Origin: a virus
IMG/VR virus record: IMGVR_UViG_3300028550_000711
Coordinates: 1 to 43,999 of that record
Length of the DNA stretch: 43,999 nucleotides
Direction: 5' to 3' (one strand)
The notes beneath the pieces are model-generated. The model saw only the letters and a list, made by a program, of their open reading frames with translations. It had not been told where the DNA came from and searched no databases. Below are positions 23,781-30,640 of the stretch, one piece after another (the first letter of the stretch is position 1; each line of letters starts with the position of its first letter). A program made the position numbers and the translations under genes.

Positions 23781-23806
23781 AAAAAAGGGCGATCCGAAGA
23801 CCGCCC
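23781..23806 (-). terminator. UUCG-loop terminator after the major capsid gene
   Basis: Minus strand: an 8-base stem (GGGCGGTC and GATCGCCC, one G-U pair) around a TTCG tetraloop at 23787-23806, followed directly by six T at 23786-23781. This is a textbook rho-independent terminator, 27 bases past the capsid stop. Confidence 0.85.
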
Positions 23807-23833
23807 CAATCAAACCAAAACTAGGTTTTTAGA

Positions 23834-24739
23834 TTATCCGCCTTCGGTGCCAAACACGCCACGCCAGTCGGTGACGCCAAAGCTGTAACGCTCTCGTACT
23901 TTATAGCGCACGTTTCCAGTTTCGAAGTCGCCTTCCATGCCTTTTTTCATGGCTGAACGCTGGAACATTTTCAGTCCGTCAGGCACGTCAGTCTGAACAA
24001 AGAACGCATCGCCATCTGTCAAACGGCGCATAATGTGATAGCCCTGTGGCAGATAGCCACCAGCCTTAATCGCATTAATGTCGTTGTCGGCAGTACCTGT
24101 GCGAAGCTGGCTTTCCAGCAGACGCTCTGCAACAAACTGATACGCAGTTGGGATGATTAACTGAGTACCCTGCGCTGCAATCCGAAGGCCACGATCATCT
24201 TTCATATCCGAAATTTGGATAAGAATTGACTCAAGTGATGTTTCGGACAGATCAGCCGCCGTGGCAAGCACGTTGGACTGAATGCCGTTCTGTGTTGGGT
24301 GCGATGCACTCAACAATACAACGCCGTCACCACCATTTACACCAGCGGTCTGTGCGTTATTCAAGACGTTTGCAGCCTTGATTTCTTTGGTCGATGCCAT
24401 CGACCGTGCCAGTGCCTTGGTGTACCGTGACGCCAAGCTACCATACTGACCATCCTCTTCAGCTTCCTCAGTGATTGAGAACGCCAAGGCGACAGTTTCG
24501 TGCTGGTAACGCGCAGTCCATTGCTGACCTGCTTGGTCGTAGGATACTGATCCACCTTCAGTTTTCGTTGGCGCTAGGCCAAATCCACTGAGAAGCAAAT
24601 CTTCTTCGTATGCCTTTTGCGAGGTATTCGATTCAAAGACAGCTTCGTATTCTGCTGGATAGCGGTCGTACTCAAGTCCAAAGAGAGTGTTCAGACCCGG
24701 CTCTAGTGTTTTCGCAAAACTTGCTCTATTCATTGCCAT
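23834..24739 (-). CDS. Major capsid protein, HK97-fold (Mu gpT-like)
   Basis: A 301-residue protein with AGGAGGGT before its ATG (24739). It begins MAMNRASFAKTLEPGLNTLF; has FESNTSQKAYEEDLLLSGFG, a Thr/Gly loop, SITEEAEEDGQYGSLASRYT, a long helix with Ala/Ser, LLSASHPTQNG, LIIPTAYQFVAERLLESQL, and ends VRERYSFGVTDWRGVFG. These are the typical marks of capsid proteins of the Mu gpT-like HK97-fold group. No N-terminal delta domain, so the separate scaffold is used instead. Position after decoration and scaffold genes and a strong terminator fits high expression. Confidence 0.85.
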   Translation of the reverse strand: MAMNRASFAKTLEPGLNTLFGLEYDRYPAEYEAVFESNTSQKAYEEDLLLSGFGLAPTKTEGGSVSYDQAGQQWTARYQHETVALAFSITEEAEEDGQYGSLASRYTKALARSMASTKEIKAANVLNNAQTAGVNGGDGVVLLSASHPTQNGIQSNVLATAADLSETSLESILIQISDMKDDRGLRIAAQGTQLIIPTAYQFVAERLLESQLRTGTADNDINAIKAGGYLPQGYHIMRRLTDGDAFFVQTDVPDGLKMFQRSAMKKGMEGDFETGNVRYKVRERYSFGVTDWRGVFGTEGG

Positions 24740-24753
24740 TGTTCATACCCTCC

Positions 24754-25308
24754 TTATATACCAGCGACATTGCTACCAAGGACATGCTCAGTAACTAGCA
24801 CCTCCAAGACTGCATTTGCGCCGAAGGCATTATCTGGAGTGTCATGTCGCGCAATGATTTTGCAGGTAGCAACACTTGCAGCCATTGTTCCGCTCAATTC
24901 AAAACCAGATTGGCCTGTTACAGTTGATCCTGCCCCAGCGACAACATCAGCACAGTTGCCGATATTTGTCTGAGCGGGAGTTCCCGCAGACTGTGCTTTA
25001 TACACAATCATTGGATCGTCGTAGATATACAGAATGATGTCAGTGGCTACTGTGCCTGACGGCCAATACTCACTGTAAACATATGACCCGTCTGCTGCGG
25101 TATACGATACCCCATCAAACACACCAATGTTATTAGTTTCTGTTGCAGTGTGAGGGGTTATCAAGCCTGTACTAATCAATACACAAAGATCACCCTTGAA
25201 GATGTTCTCAGCCAGTCCACTGGCGCATGTGTATCTATTCGTGCGAGGTATGTTACCGCTCATGTGACGAGTTGGGACGAACCCAAATGCGGCGTCTACA
25301 TTTGCCAT
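24754..25308 (-). CDS. Capsid decoration-like protein
   Basis: A 184-residue protein. The start, DAAFGFVPTRHMSGNIPRTN, is followed by beta stretches (LCVLISTGLITPHTATETNN, VFDGVSYTAADGSYVYSEYW, IILYIYDDPMIVYKAQSA). GFxP...G and the mostly beta content are those of capsid-stabilising or decoration proteins in phages with a gene order of scaffold, decoration, capsid. It lies 15 bases upstream of the capsid gene. Exact family not pinned down. Confidence 0.65.
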   Translation of the reverse strand: MANVDAAFGFVPTRHMSGNIPRTNRYTCASGLAENIFKGDLCVLISTGLITPHTATETNNIGVFDGVSYTAADGSYVYSEYWPSGTVATDIILYIYDDPMIVYKAQSAGTPAQTNIGNCADVVAGAGSTVTGQSGFELSGTMAASVATCKIIARHDTPDNAFGANAVLEVLVTEHVLGSNVAGI

Positions 25309-25332
25309 TTTTCGCTCCTATAGCGTAAAGTT

Positions 25333-25815
25333 TTAATCGCTCATGGCAGAAAGTGTTCTGCCGCGACTTGTTTCAGACTGTCGATCCTGATGGATCGGTA
25401 ATCCACTTTGCCGCCCAAGCGCATCAAGCTCACCCACAACTGATTCATTTTGCTCATCGCTCTTGTTAAGGTAGTACGCTTTCATGGAAGCGTGACGTTC
25501 CTTTGGCATTTCGCAGAGGAGCATACCCTCAATTCCGATTGATCCTGTCCACTGTCCGTGATTGATAGTCGGAAACAACTTACTTTTCACAGTTTCAGCA
25601 GAGCGCGGCTCCCATCCTTCCCGCATACGTTTATAGACATTGTCAGGTGTATCCTTGCCTTGGATGGATGTTGCGACCCACCTTTGGACATAGCCGGGAC
25701 GGGCTTCTGGTGCGTCCAAAAGTGATGGTGGTTTCCATGCTGCTTCTGGACGAACTTCGTCATCCCGCATGGAAGATCGTGATTGCTCTGCACGAACATT
25801 TCTTTTCTCAGACAT
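25333..25815 (-). CDS. Head-module protein, unrecognised
   Basis: A 160-residue hydrophilic protein. It has an Arg/Glu-rich N-terminus, then a conserved-looking core with Pro/Trp/Tyr (WKPPSLLDAPEARPGYVQRW, VYKRMREGWEPRSAETVKS, GIEGMLLCEMPKERHASMKA), then a charged tail. I recall the MREGWEPR block in marine phages next to scaffold and capsid genes. It lies 2 bases after the scaffold gene and before the decoration gene. Likely a head-assembly helper; no enzymatic motif seen. Confidence 0.55.
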   Translation of the reverse strand: MSEKRNVRAEQSRSSMRDDEVRPEAAWKPPSLLDAPEARPGYVQRWVATSIQGKDTPDNVYKRMREGWEPRSAETVKSKLFPTINHGQWTGSIGIEGMLLCEMPKERHASMKAYYLNKSDEQNESVVGELDALGRQSGLPIHQDRQSETSRGRTLSAMSD

Positions 25816-25817
25816 AA

Positions 25818-26717
25818 CTATTGATCCCTCTGTTGACGGCGAATTTCGGCTTCATATTTTTTGAGACCACGTTCATCGTTTATTCCAAGTTCCCTAGCCA
25901 TGCGAAGTTGTTCTTGCGTCATACGCACACGATTAGTCTTTGAAGCTGCTGACCCGCCTGTAGTTGGGGCGACCGGAGACCTACCTTTTGGACGCTGCTT
26001 AGGACTTGGACCTGAGTTTAGCTCAGGAAATACTTTTTGTAAACGACCATTAAGTTGCATATAATAATCGTCGCTGTTCTTGTCGAAGCCTTCCAGATCA
26101 AGCTGCACGTCAATTGCCCGTGCCGCCGCTGTTTCTCGCTCAAAGCCTTGGGCATTAAACCAGTCATTTTGCTTCCACCATCCCATAGCCTTTTCGGGTG
26201 GCTCTGCCTGCTGTTGGCGTTGCGGTTGCTGTTGTTGCGGTTGCCGCTGACGTTGCTGCTGTTGCTGCTGACGCCCCTGCTGCTGCGCCTGTGCCACGCG
26301 CATGGCCGCTCTCATGTCGGCCATTTGCTCTTGGAAATTAACTTGGGCTTCAGTATCGCCCTCCTCAACAGCCGTGTGCAGCGCCTGCTTGGTTTGAGCG
26401 TATCGATCATTAAACTGCTTTTCAGCAGATTGCTGTGATCCCTGCTCTAGCCGCTCCAATCGCTTTTGCAGTTGCGCGTTTTGCTCTTGGATTTGACGTG
26501 CCTGTATTTCAGCCTCCCTGCGCTGACCTACCAGCTTCTGGATGCGCTTCTGAACTTTGGGGCCGTAGTCTGGCTCCTCTTCAGCAACATCCACAGCCTC
26601 TTCCTTGGCTTCCTTAACGGGATCGTTAGAGATTTCTATTTCAAAATCTTCTGCATCCCCCTTGGCCGATTTGATTTCGGCCTCGATTTCTTCCATGATT
26701 TTGCCTTGTTCTGACAT
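25818..26717 (-). CDS. Scaffold protein, Gln-rich
   Basis: A 299-residue protein from the ATG at 26717 (MSEQGKIMEEIEAEI), close after GGGGTG and overlapping the GroES-like gene by 8 bases; an upstream in-frame start at 26753 is less likely. It is an acidic N-terminal helix, then a long Gln/Arg/Glu coiled-coil (VQKRIQKLVGQRREAEIQAR), a Gln/Arg-rich low-complexity tract at about 155-185, a conserved WWKQNDWFNAQGF segment, and a basic C-terminus (RMARELGINDERGLKKYEAE). Charge pattern and the place just ahead of the decoration and capsid genes are those of an assembly scaffold that is removed on maturation. Confidence 0.75.
   Translation of the reverse strand: MSEQGKIMEEIEAEIKSAKGDAEDFEIEISNDPVKEAKEEAVDVAEEEPDYGPKVQKRIQKLVGQRREAEIQARQIQEQNAQLQKRLERLEQGSQQSAEKQFNDRYAQTKQALHTAVEEGDTEAQVNFQEQMADMRAAMRVAQAQQQGRQQQQQQRQRQPQQQQPQRQQQAEPPEKAMGWWKQNDWFNAQGFERETAAARAIDVQLDLEGFDKNSDDYYMQLNGRLQKVFPELNSGPSPKQRPKGRSPVAPTTGGSAASKTNRVRMTQEQLRMARELGINDERGLKKYEAEIRRQQRDQ
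26207..26290 (-). repeat. CAG/CTG-type low-complexity tract in the scaffold gene
   Basis: Imperfect triplet repeats (TTGCTG and CTGTTG units on the plus strand) coding for Gln interrupted by Arg and Pro. Such tracts are prone to slippage, so the Gln-run length may differ between close relatives. Confidence 0.7.
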
Positions 26718-26721
26718 CTGT

Positions 26722-27126
26722 TCACCCCAGATAAGCGGCGACTTCAACACCATCTGGCAGAATTGACGTTAGTTCGTCATCATTCAGCAGAAGGAATTTC
26801 ACGCCTTTTACAACAATTTTCTGACCAGCATATTTACCGTAGGTCACGCGATCACCATTTTTTGGTAGGACGCCAGACTTCCAGCGTTCCCCCGTATCAC
26901 GATCACGATACGCAAGATCGCCCAGCGCACAGACAGTGCCGTGTGCGGTTAGGTATTCTTCGTTGTCTTTTGAGGTTTCGGGAAGCAGGATACCGCCTGC
27001 GGTCTTCATTTTAACCTGATTAGGTTGAACTAAGACCTTCCAATTCATGGGAATTGGTAATTGATGAGAGCCAATTGTTGCACTGGTTTCTTCATCCGTA
27101 TATATTGCATCATGTTGATGAGACAT
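26722..27126 (-). CDS. GroES-like co-chaperonin (Cpn10)
   Basis: A 134-residue protein read from the ATG at 27126 (MSHQHDAIYT), which follows AAAAGGA by about 8 bases. Residues about 28-125 match the GroES fold: PMNWKVLVQPNQVKMKTAGG with the mobile-loop-like GGILLPETSK, AHGTVCALGDLAY, VLPKNGDRVTYGKYAGQKIV, VKGVKFLLLNDDELTSIL. GroES rings cap GroEL; a phage version (as T4 gp31) lets the host chaperonin fold large capsid proteins. It sits right before the scaffold gene and overlaps it, so it is made with head proteins. The N-terminal 25 residues are extra. Confidence 0.85.
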   Translation of the reverse strand: MSHQHDAIYTDEETSATIGSHQLPIPMNWKVLVQPNQVKMKTAGGILLPETSKDNEEYLTAHGTVCALGDLAYRDRDTGERWKSGVLPKNGDRVTYGKYAGQKIVVKGVKFLLLNDDELTSILPDGVEVAAYLG

Positions 27127-27127
27127 G

Positions 27128-27325
27128 TCATACATCCTTTTCATTTAAGTCTTTTATTGTTTGTCGGATAATCTCTGACGCTTGCATTAAGCCTTCTGCG
27201 ATACCCACATTTCTTTGGTAAGCCTCAAAGTCGGACATCCGACCAGAGGCCATACCGTCAGCTATTTCCAGCCGTTTTATCTCCAGATTTTTTCTGATCT
27301 GCTGGAGCAGATCGCTGACTGTCAT
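27128..27325 (-). CDS. Small helical hypothetical protein
   Basis: A 65-residue mostly helical protein (VSDLLQQIRKNLEIKRLEIA, then YQRNVGIAEGLMQASEIIRQ). GGAGG precedes its ATG. It ends next to the GroES-like gene start and is partly overlapped by the 43-aa frame upstream. Found between the ejection-like 301-aa gene and the head genes. No family recognised; small phage proteins with a YxRxVGxxxGL motif are common before head-assembly genes. Confidence 0.58.
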   Translation of the reverse strand: MTVSDLLQQIRKNLEIKRLEIADGMASGRMSDFEAYQRNVGIAEGLMQASEIIRQTIKDLNEKDV

Positions 27326-27389
27326 TCTTCACGCCTCCTGACATAGCTACGCCAGTAACGTGAATTGTGACGTCTTTATTTTCTGGCAT
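27258..27389 (-). CDS. Very small hypothetical ORF
   Basis: A 43-residue frame, MPENKDVTIHVTGVA start, with GAGGGG 6 bases before the ATG, which overlaps the stop of the Lys-rich micro-gene (TAATG). It overlaps the next gene by 68 bases in another frame. The C-terminal part is low complexity and hydrophilic. The ribosome site and coupling support it, the strong overlap weakens it. Confidence 0.35.
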   Translation of the reverse strand: MPENKDVTIHVTGVAMSGGVKNDSQRSAPADQKKSGDKTAGNS

Positions 27390-27481
27390 TAATATCCCCT
27401 CTTCATTGCTTTCTTCTTAGTCTTCTTTACCATTTTCTTTTTCTTTACAACCTTTGCAGGTTTTTTTTTGCCATAATTCAT
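27389..27481 (-). CDS. Lys-rich micro-protein
   Basis: A 30-residue peptide, MNYGKKKPAKVVKKKKMVKK start and KRGY end, about half Lys. A perfect AAAGGAGG lies before its ATG. Such a basic peptide would bind DNA or RNA. It is one of several Lys-rich mini-genes in the late region and lies between the 301-aa gene and the head genes. Confidence 0.55.
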   Translation of the reverse strand: MNYGKKKPAKVVKKKKMVKKTKKKAMKRGY

Positions 27482-27518
27482 TGTCGATCCTCCTTTCAAG
27501 AGTGATGAGAAGCTGGCT

Positions 27519-28424
27519 CTATTCATTGTAAAAGACCGACATTCGCTGCGGTCTACTAATTTCGGGATTACGCTTTAATTCTTCCAAAGACATAACCCCC
27601 GCATCATCAAAAACATCAGCGGGGTTTTGCATTTCCATCAGCCTTGCGCGTTCTGAGGCTGTCATGGGCGACCCATAGATTAAGTCATCAAGCTGCTGGG
27701 CCGTTAGGGGCGTGTCTGCTTGTGATGGCATCGGCTTTTTTAAGACGCCCAAGGCACCAAGCGGATCAATATCAGCCCTTGGTGCGTCACTGCGGCCATA
27801 CTGCCGAAGGCTTGCTATGCTATTTGCCTTCATGTCATCCATGACCGATCCGCCGCCAAAAACCTTATTTTTAAAACGGCGCAAAAATGGACTGACGTAT
27901 GGATTTGTTCTTTTGGCTATTTTTATAGCCGTACCCAAAGCACCAGAACCAAGGGCGGTGAATACACCTTCATCAATCCCTTTTTGCATTCTGTCTTCAA
28001 AGCCTTCGCCTGTCGCTGCTCCATAAGCAAAGCCAACGCCACCACCAAGGGCTGTTGCCCCTACGGGGCTTTTAGATAAAACTTGAAAAGCGCGTGGCCC
28101 TGCCGCAAACATTGTCGGTATTGCTCCCGCAATTTCAGCACTTAAAGCTATACCGGGGTTTTCTTTAGAGAATTGATTTATTTCGCCTTGCACTTGGGTC
28201 AGGGCATCGTTGAAACTCACGCCGTCTTGCAATAGAGACCTGACCGCAGCCTCCACTTCATCGCCTGTGCCAAATGTCAGACCTTGTACTGCCGCCCTTG
28301 CGCCACCCTTCGTAAACAGTGGTCTTATGTCAATCGCGTCTGAATTGTAATCACTCATCATGCGATCCATGTCCTCGCGGGACAGGTTCGATAAATCAAA
28401 AGGTAAGTTATCCATTTCAGCCAT
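27519..28424 (-). CDS. Virion-type protein with Gly-zipper membrane patch
   Basis: A 301-residue protein. N-terminal FDLSNLSREDMDRMMSDYNS, then ARAAVQGLTFGTGDEVEAAV, a helix, NPGIALSAEIAGAIPTMFAA and GATALGGGVGFAYGAATGEG, a Gly-rich hydrophobic pair like those in ejection proteins. The second half is charged with RQYGRSDAPRA and a Pro-rich end. The LTFGxGDE...NP...AEIAG pattern is familiar from phage internal virion proteins. It follows the tagged gene cluster and may be ejected with it. Function inferred. Confidence 0.55.
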   Translation of the reverse strand: MAEMDNLPFDLSNLSREDMDRMMSDYNSDAIDIRPLFTKGGARAAVQGLTFGTGDEVEAAVRSLLQDGVSFNDALTQVQGEINQFSKENPGIALSAEIAGAIPTMFAAGPRAFQVLSKSPVGATALGGGVGFAYGAATGEGFEDRMQKGIDEGVFTALGSGALGTAIKIAKRTNPYVSPFLRRFKNKVFGGGSVMDDMKANSIASLRQYGRSDAPRADIDPLGALGVLKKPMPSQADTPLTAQQLDDLIYGSPMTASERARLMEMQNPADVFDDAGVMSLEELKRNPEISRPQRMSVFYNE

Positions 28425-28615
28425 CAGACCTGTCCTCCAGACAATTCACGCGCCAATATTTTTAGGGTATCAGCAAAGCCCTTGTCTAGTTCCTTTGCCG
28501 CCATGGCAAACTTGCGGGGCGATATATCGCTTGTCTTTAATCCGCGCCGCTCCAGAAAACTCTTGGCCGCTCTGATCTCAGCCTGCGCTACCTTTTTAAT
28601 TGCTGCTCTTGCCAT
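28424..28615 (-). CDS. Small basic helical protein
   Basis: A 63-residue protein, Ala/Lys/Arg-rich, helical throughout (IKKVAQAEIRAAKSFLERRG, then MAAKELDKGFADTLKILARE). Stop and start overlap by one base on both sides (TAATG with the ART-like gene upstream). No family recognised. The charge would suit nucleic-acid or virion-protein binding. Confidence 0.5.
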   Translation of the reverse strand: MARAAIKKVAQAEIRAAKSFLERRGLKTSDISPRKFAMAAKELDKGFADTLKILARELSGGQV

Positions 28616-29499
28616 TACATTCCCTCTTCTTTTTCTCTCAGTGCCGCAGCAAGTCCACTAAATCCTATAGTGCTAAGAATACTAGCAGATAAATTTGCTA
28701 AATTACGAAACTCTGGATCAAAACGGGCGAACTCAGAGCGAACTAAGTTAGGAGATAATCTAACGTCAACATTTGAAGGCTTGGAAAGCTCTTGTAAATA
28801 TTGCAAGCGCAAAGCCTCTTCTTCAGCAGGTGTATACCCTAAGTTTTTAAATTGAGTAGAATTAACCCCCGGCCCTGTGTCGTTAATGTTTTTGAACTGA
28901 ACACCACTTAGGCCAGCTTGTTTAGCGGCTTGCTCTATGTCGCGGGTAGAAGTTGACATTGATCCATCGCCAAAACTACTAAACCCATAGCTAACATCTA
29001 GTTCAGGATTGGATTTATTCACTTCATCAATATCAAATTGGTTCCAGTTTTTGCCTTTACCTTCAACAACTGCATCGCCAAGTTTGCTTCCAAGGCGCAA
29101 AGGGTAAATTTGGGCATCTGCGCTGCCCCTTGCATACGTGCTTGCTAAAGTTGGGTTGTCTGAAGTGAACACGCTTCCTTGAAAGCCAGATATATCTTCG
29201 TTTGTTCCGTGGTAGCCTTTTCTTGGGAACATCTCGTCAGCCCTAGTATCTCTTGATACTTTACTCATGTCTATTGGCGTGTTGGCATACATATACGGAT
29301 CGTCTGCCGCAGACATCATCTGCTCAGTGACTTCATCTGATCGACCAGCCTGACGCAAAACAAGAATGCGCTTTGCCATCTCTTCAGCCTCATTACGGGC
29401 ATCAGGTAACGCTCCAAACTTCCTGCCTAAGTAGTTGGCCAAGTCTTTGCCAACATCGCCAAAGACAGCCCTTCCAGCCTCGCCCATAAGATTTGCCAT
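28615..29499 (-). CDS. Tagged ADP-ribosyltransferase-like protein 1
   Basis: A 294-residue protein. Residues 1-32 are the shared tag (MANLMGEAGRAVFGDVGKDL). After a helical linker comes KGYHGTNEDISGF (YHGT at 96-99), then VFTSDNPTLASTYA and IYPLRLGS. YHGT, a fifth-strand TSDNP...A..YA, and a following strand are the order seen in ADP-ribosyltransferases of polyvalent phage proteins. The end has VDVRLSPNLVRSEFARFDP, then a hydrophobic stretch and an acidic tail. It would move ADP-ribose from NAD to a host target if active; the catalytic Glu could not be placed. First 87 bases nearly equal those of the next gene. A non-enzymatic ART relic is possible. Confidence 0.62.
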   Translation of the reverse strand: MANLMGEAGRAVFGDVGKDLANYLGRKFGALPDARNEAEEMAKRILVLRQAGRSDEVTEQMMSAADDPYMYANTPIDMSKVSRDTRADEMFPRKGYHGTNEDISGFQGSVFTSDNPTLASTYARGSADAQIYPLRLGSKLGDAVVEGKGKNWNQFDIDEVNKSNPELDVSYGFSSFGDGSMSTSTRDIEQAAKQAGLSGVQFKNINDTGPGVNSTQFKNLGYTPAEEEALRLQYLQELSKPSNVDVRLSPNLVRSEFARFDPEFRNLANLSASILSTIGFSGLAAALREKEEGM

Positions 29500-29501
29500 T
29501 A
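29415..29501 (-). repeat. Direct repeat copy 1 (tag-coding DNA)
   Basis: 87 bases matching 30554-30640 with 82 identities and no gap, covering the start codon and tag of two adjacent genes. It points to recent gene duplication or gene conversion, and makes recombination between the two genes possible. Confidence 0.85.
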
Positions 29502-30638
29502 CGCGATCCCTGTATTTTGAGCGCCAGCCAATGCGCCTGCGTCCGACATTATGTCATCACTGTCCCGCTTGTCTACGTCATAGGCTGCATTGGGCGATCT
29601 GATGTCAGAAGGATTTAGAATAATCATGCTGTCTGGCGAATATCGCTGCGTTTCCAAATCGTCACGCAAATCCATAAGTTGATTTTCACGGGTTATTTCC
29701 TCTGGTGTTCTAAAATTCATTGGAGAATTTTGCATATTATAATTAAGAAACGCCTGCACTCTCTTCTCTGCCTCTCCTCCAGCCAGTTGAGCGTCAGCAT
29801 CAGGTAATGTAGCTTCTGGTGGCCTTGCCGCCTCAAGTCGAGCATTTGCAACGTCACTTAAAGTCGCTAATTCTTTTTTTATCTCAGCGATCTTGGACCT
29901 TGCTTCTGGTAGGATTTCCCCCATGCCTCCTGACGTTGTTTCCACGATGTTTTTATACACAATGCCATCGTATCCAGCCTTTTGAATTTGTGTGTTAATT
30001 ATCTCAAGCAGTTCTCTGTTTTCCATGCTGTCGATCCAATCATCTGGATCACCATATTTACCAATGGGATCGCCCATCGCAATGTCATCGAAGGCTTCCA
30101 TTATTTCGTTTATATTTATACCAGAGCTTTGGTATTGTTGCTTTTCAAGTTCTTCAATTACTTTGGAACTGTTTTTCCAATTACCAACGTCAGGCATTCT
30201 AAGTGGATTATGTACGTTTATACGAACGGGCATGACCTTTGCGTCTGGTATGATTGGTGGGTTGTCGCTATCAAAATCACCATAACTTGGAATTTCTTTC
30301 TTGGCTCTCGCAACGGCCAGAAGGCGCTCATTTGCCTGTTCTGGTGTGCCAACGTGTACGCCCAGATCAAGCATATTTTGATCAAACTCTGAGAAGTCGC
30401 CACGGGTGCCGTGATAATACATATCTGGGCTAAACTCTTCAAAGAACGCCTGATCTTCTGGCGATCTACGCAGCGCACCTAACGCTGTTTGAGGAGAATT
30501 TGAAGCAGTCATCGGAGGCTCAATACGTTGAGCATCTAACTCTGGCAGCACACCAAACTTCCTGCCTAAGTAGTCGGCCAAGTCCTTGCCAACATCGCCA
30601 AAGACAGCCCTTCCAGCATCACCTATAAGATTTGCCAT
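29499..30638 (-). CDS. Tagged ADP-ribosyltransferase-like protein 2
   Basis: A 379-residue protein. The tag (MANLIGDAGRAVFGDVGKDL) is followed by a Pro-rich linker and DMYYHGTRGDFSEFD (YHGT at 75-78), LGVHVGTPEQANERL, MPVRINVHNPLRMPDVGNW, IQKAGYDGIVYKNIVE and MIILNPSDIRSPNAAYD. YHGT, HxGTxxxA and AGYDGIVYKN are hallmarks of the ART fold found in prophage polyvalent proteins. Charged tail at the end. It likely modifies a host protein after injection, as T4 Alt does, but this is inference and the acidic catalytic residue is uncertain. It overlaps both neighbours by one base. Confidence 0.68.
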   Translation of the reverse strand: MANLIGDAGRAVFGDVGKDLADYLGRKFGVLPELDAQRIEPPMTASNSPQTALGALRRSPEDQAFFEEFSPDMYYHGTRGDFSEFDQNMLDLGVHVGTPEQANERLLAVARAKKEIPSYGDFDSDNPPIIPDAKVMPVRINVHNPLRMPDVGNWKNSSKVIEELEKQQYQSSGININEIMEAFDDIAMGDPIGKYGDPDDWIDSMENRELLEIINTQIQKAGYDGIVYKNIVETTSGGMGEILPEARSKIAEIKKELATLSDVANARLEAARPPEATLPDADAQLAGGEAEKRVQAFLNYNMQNSPMNFRTPEEITRENQLMDLRDDLETQRYSPDSMIILNPSDIRSPNAAYDVDKRDSDDIMSDAGALAGAQNTGIA

Positions 30639-30640
30639 TA
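30554..30640 (-). repeat. Direct repeat copy 2 (tag-coding DNA)
   Basis: Partner of 29415-29501: 87 bases with 5 mismatches, over the start of the second ART-like gene. The gene upstream (30638-32092) carries the same tag at protein level but with clearly more DNA divergence. Confidence 0.85.

Noticed and set aside
26055-26438. Leu-rich plus-strand frame that looks like a membrane protein
   Set aside because: It is the antisense of the Gln-rich tract of the scaffold gene, where CAG read backwards gives Leu.
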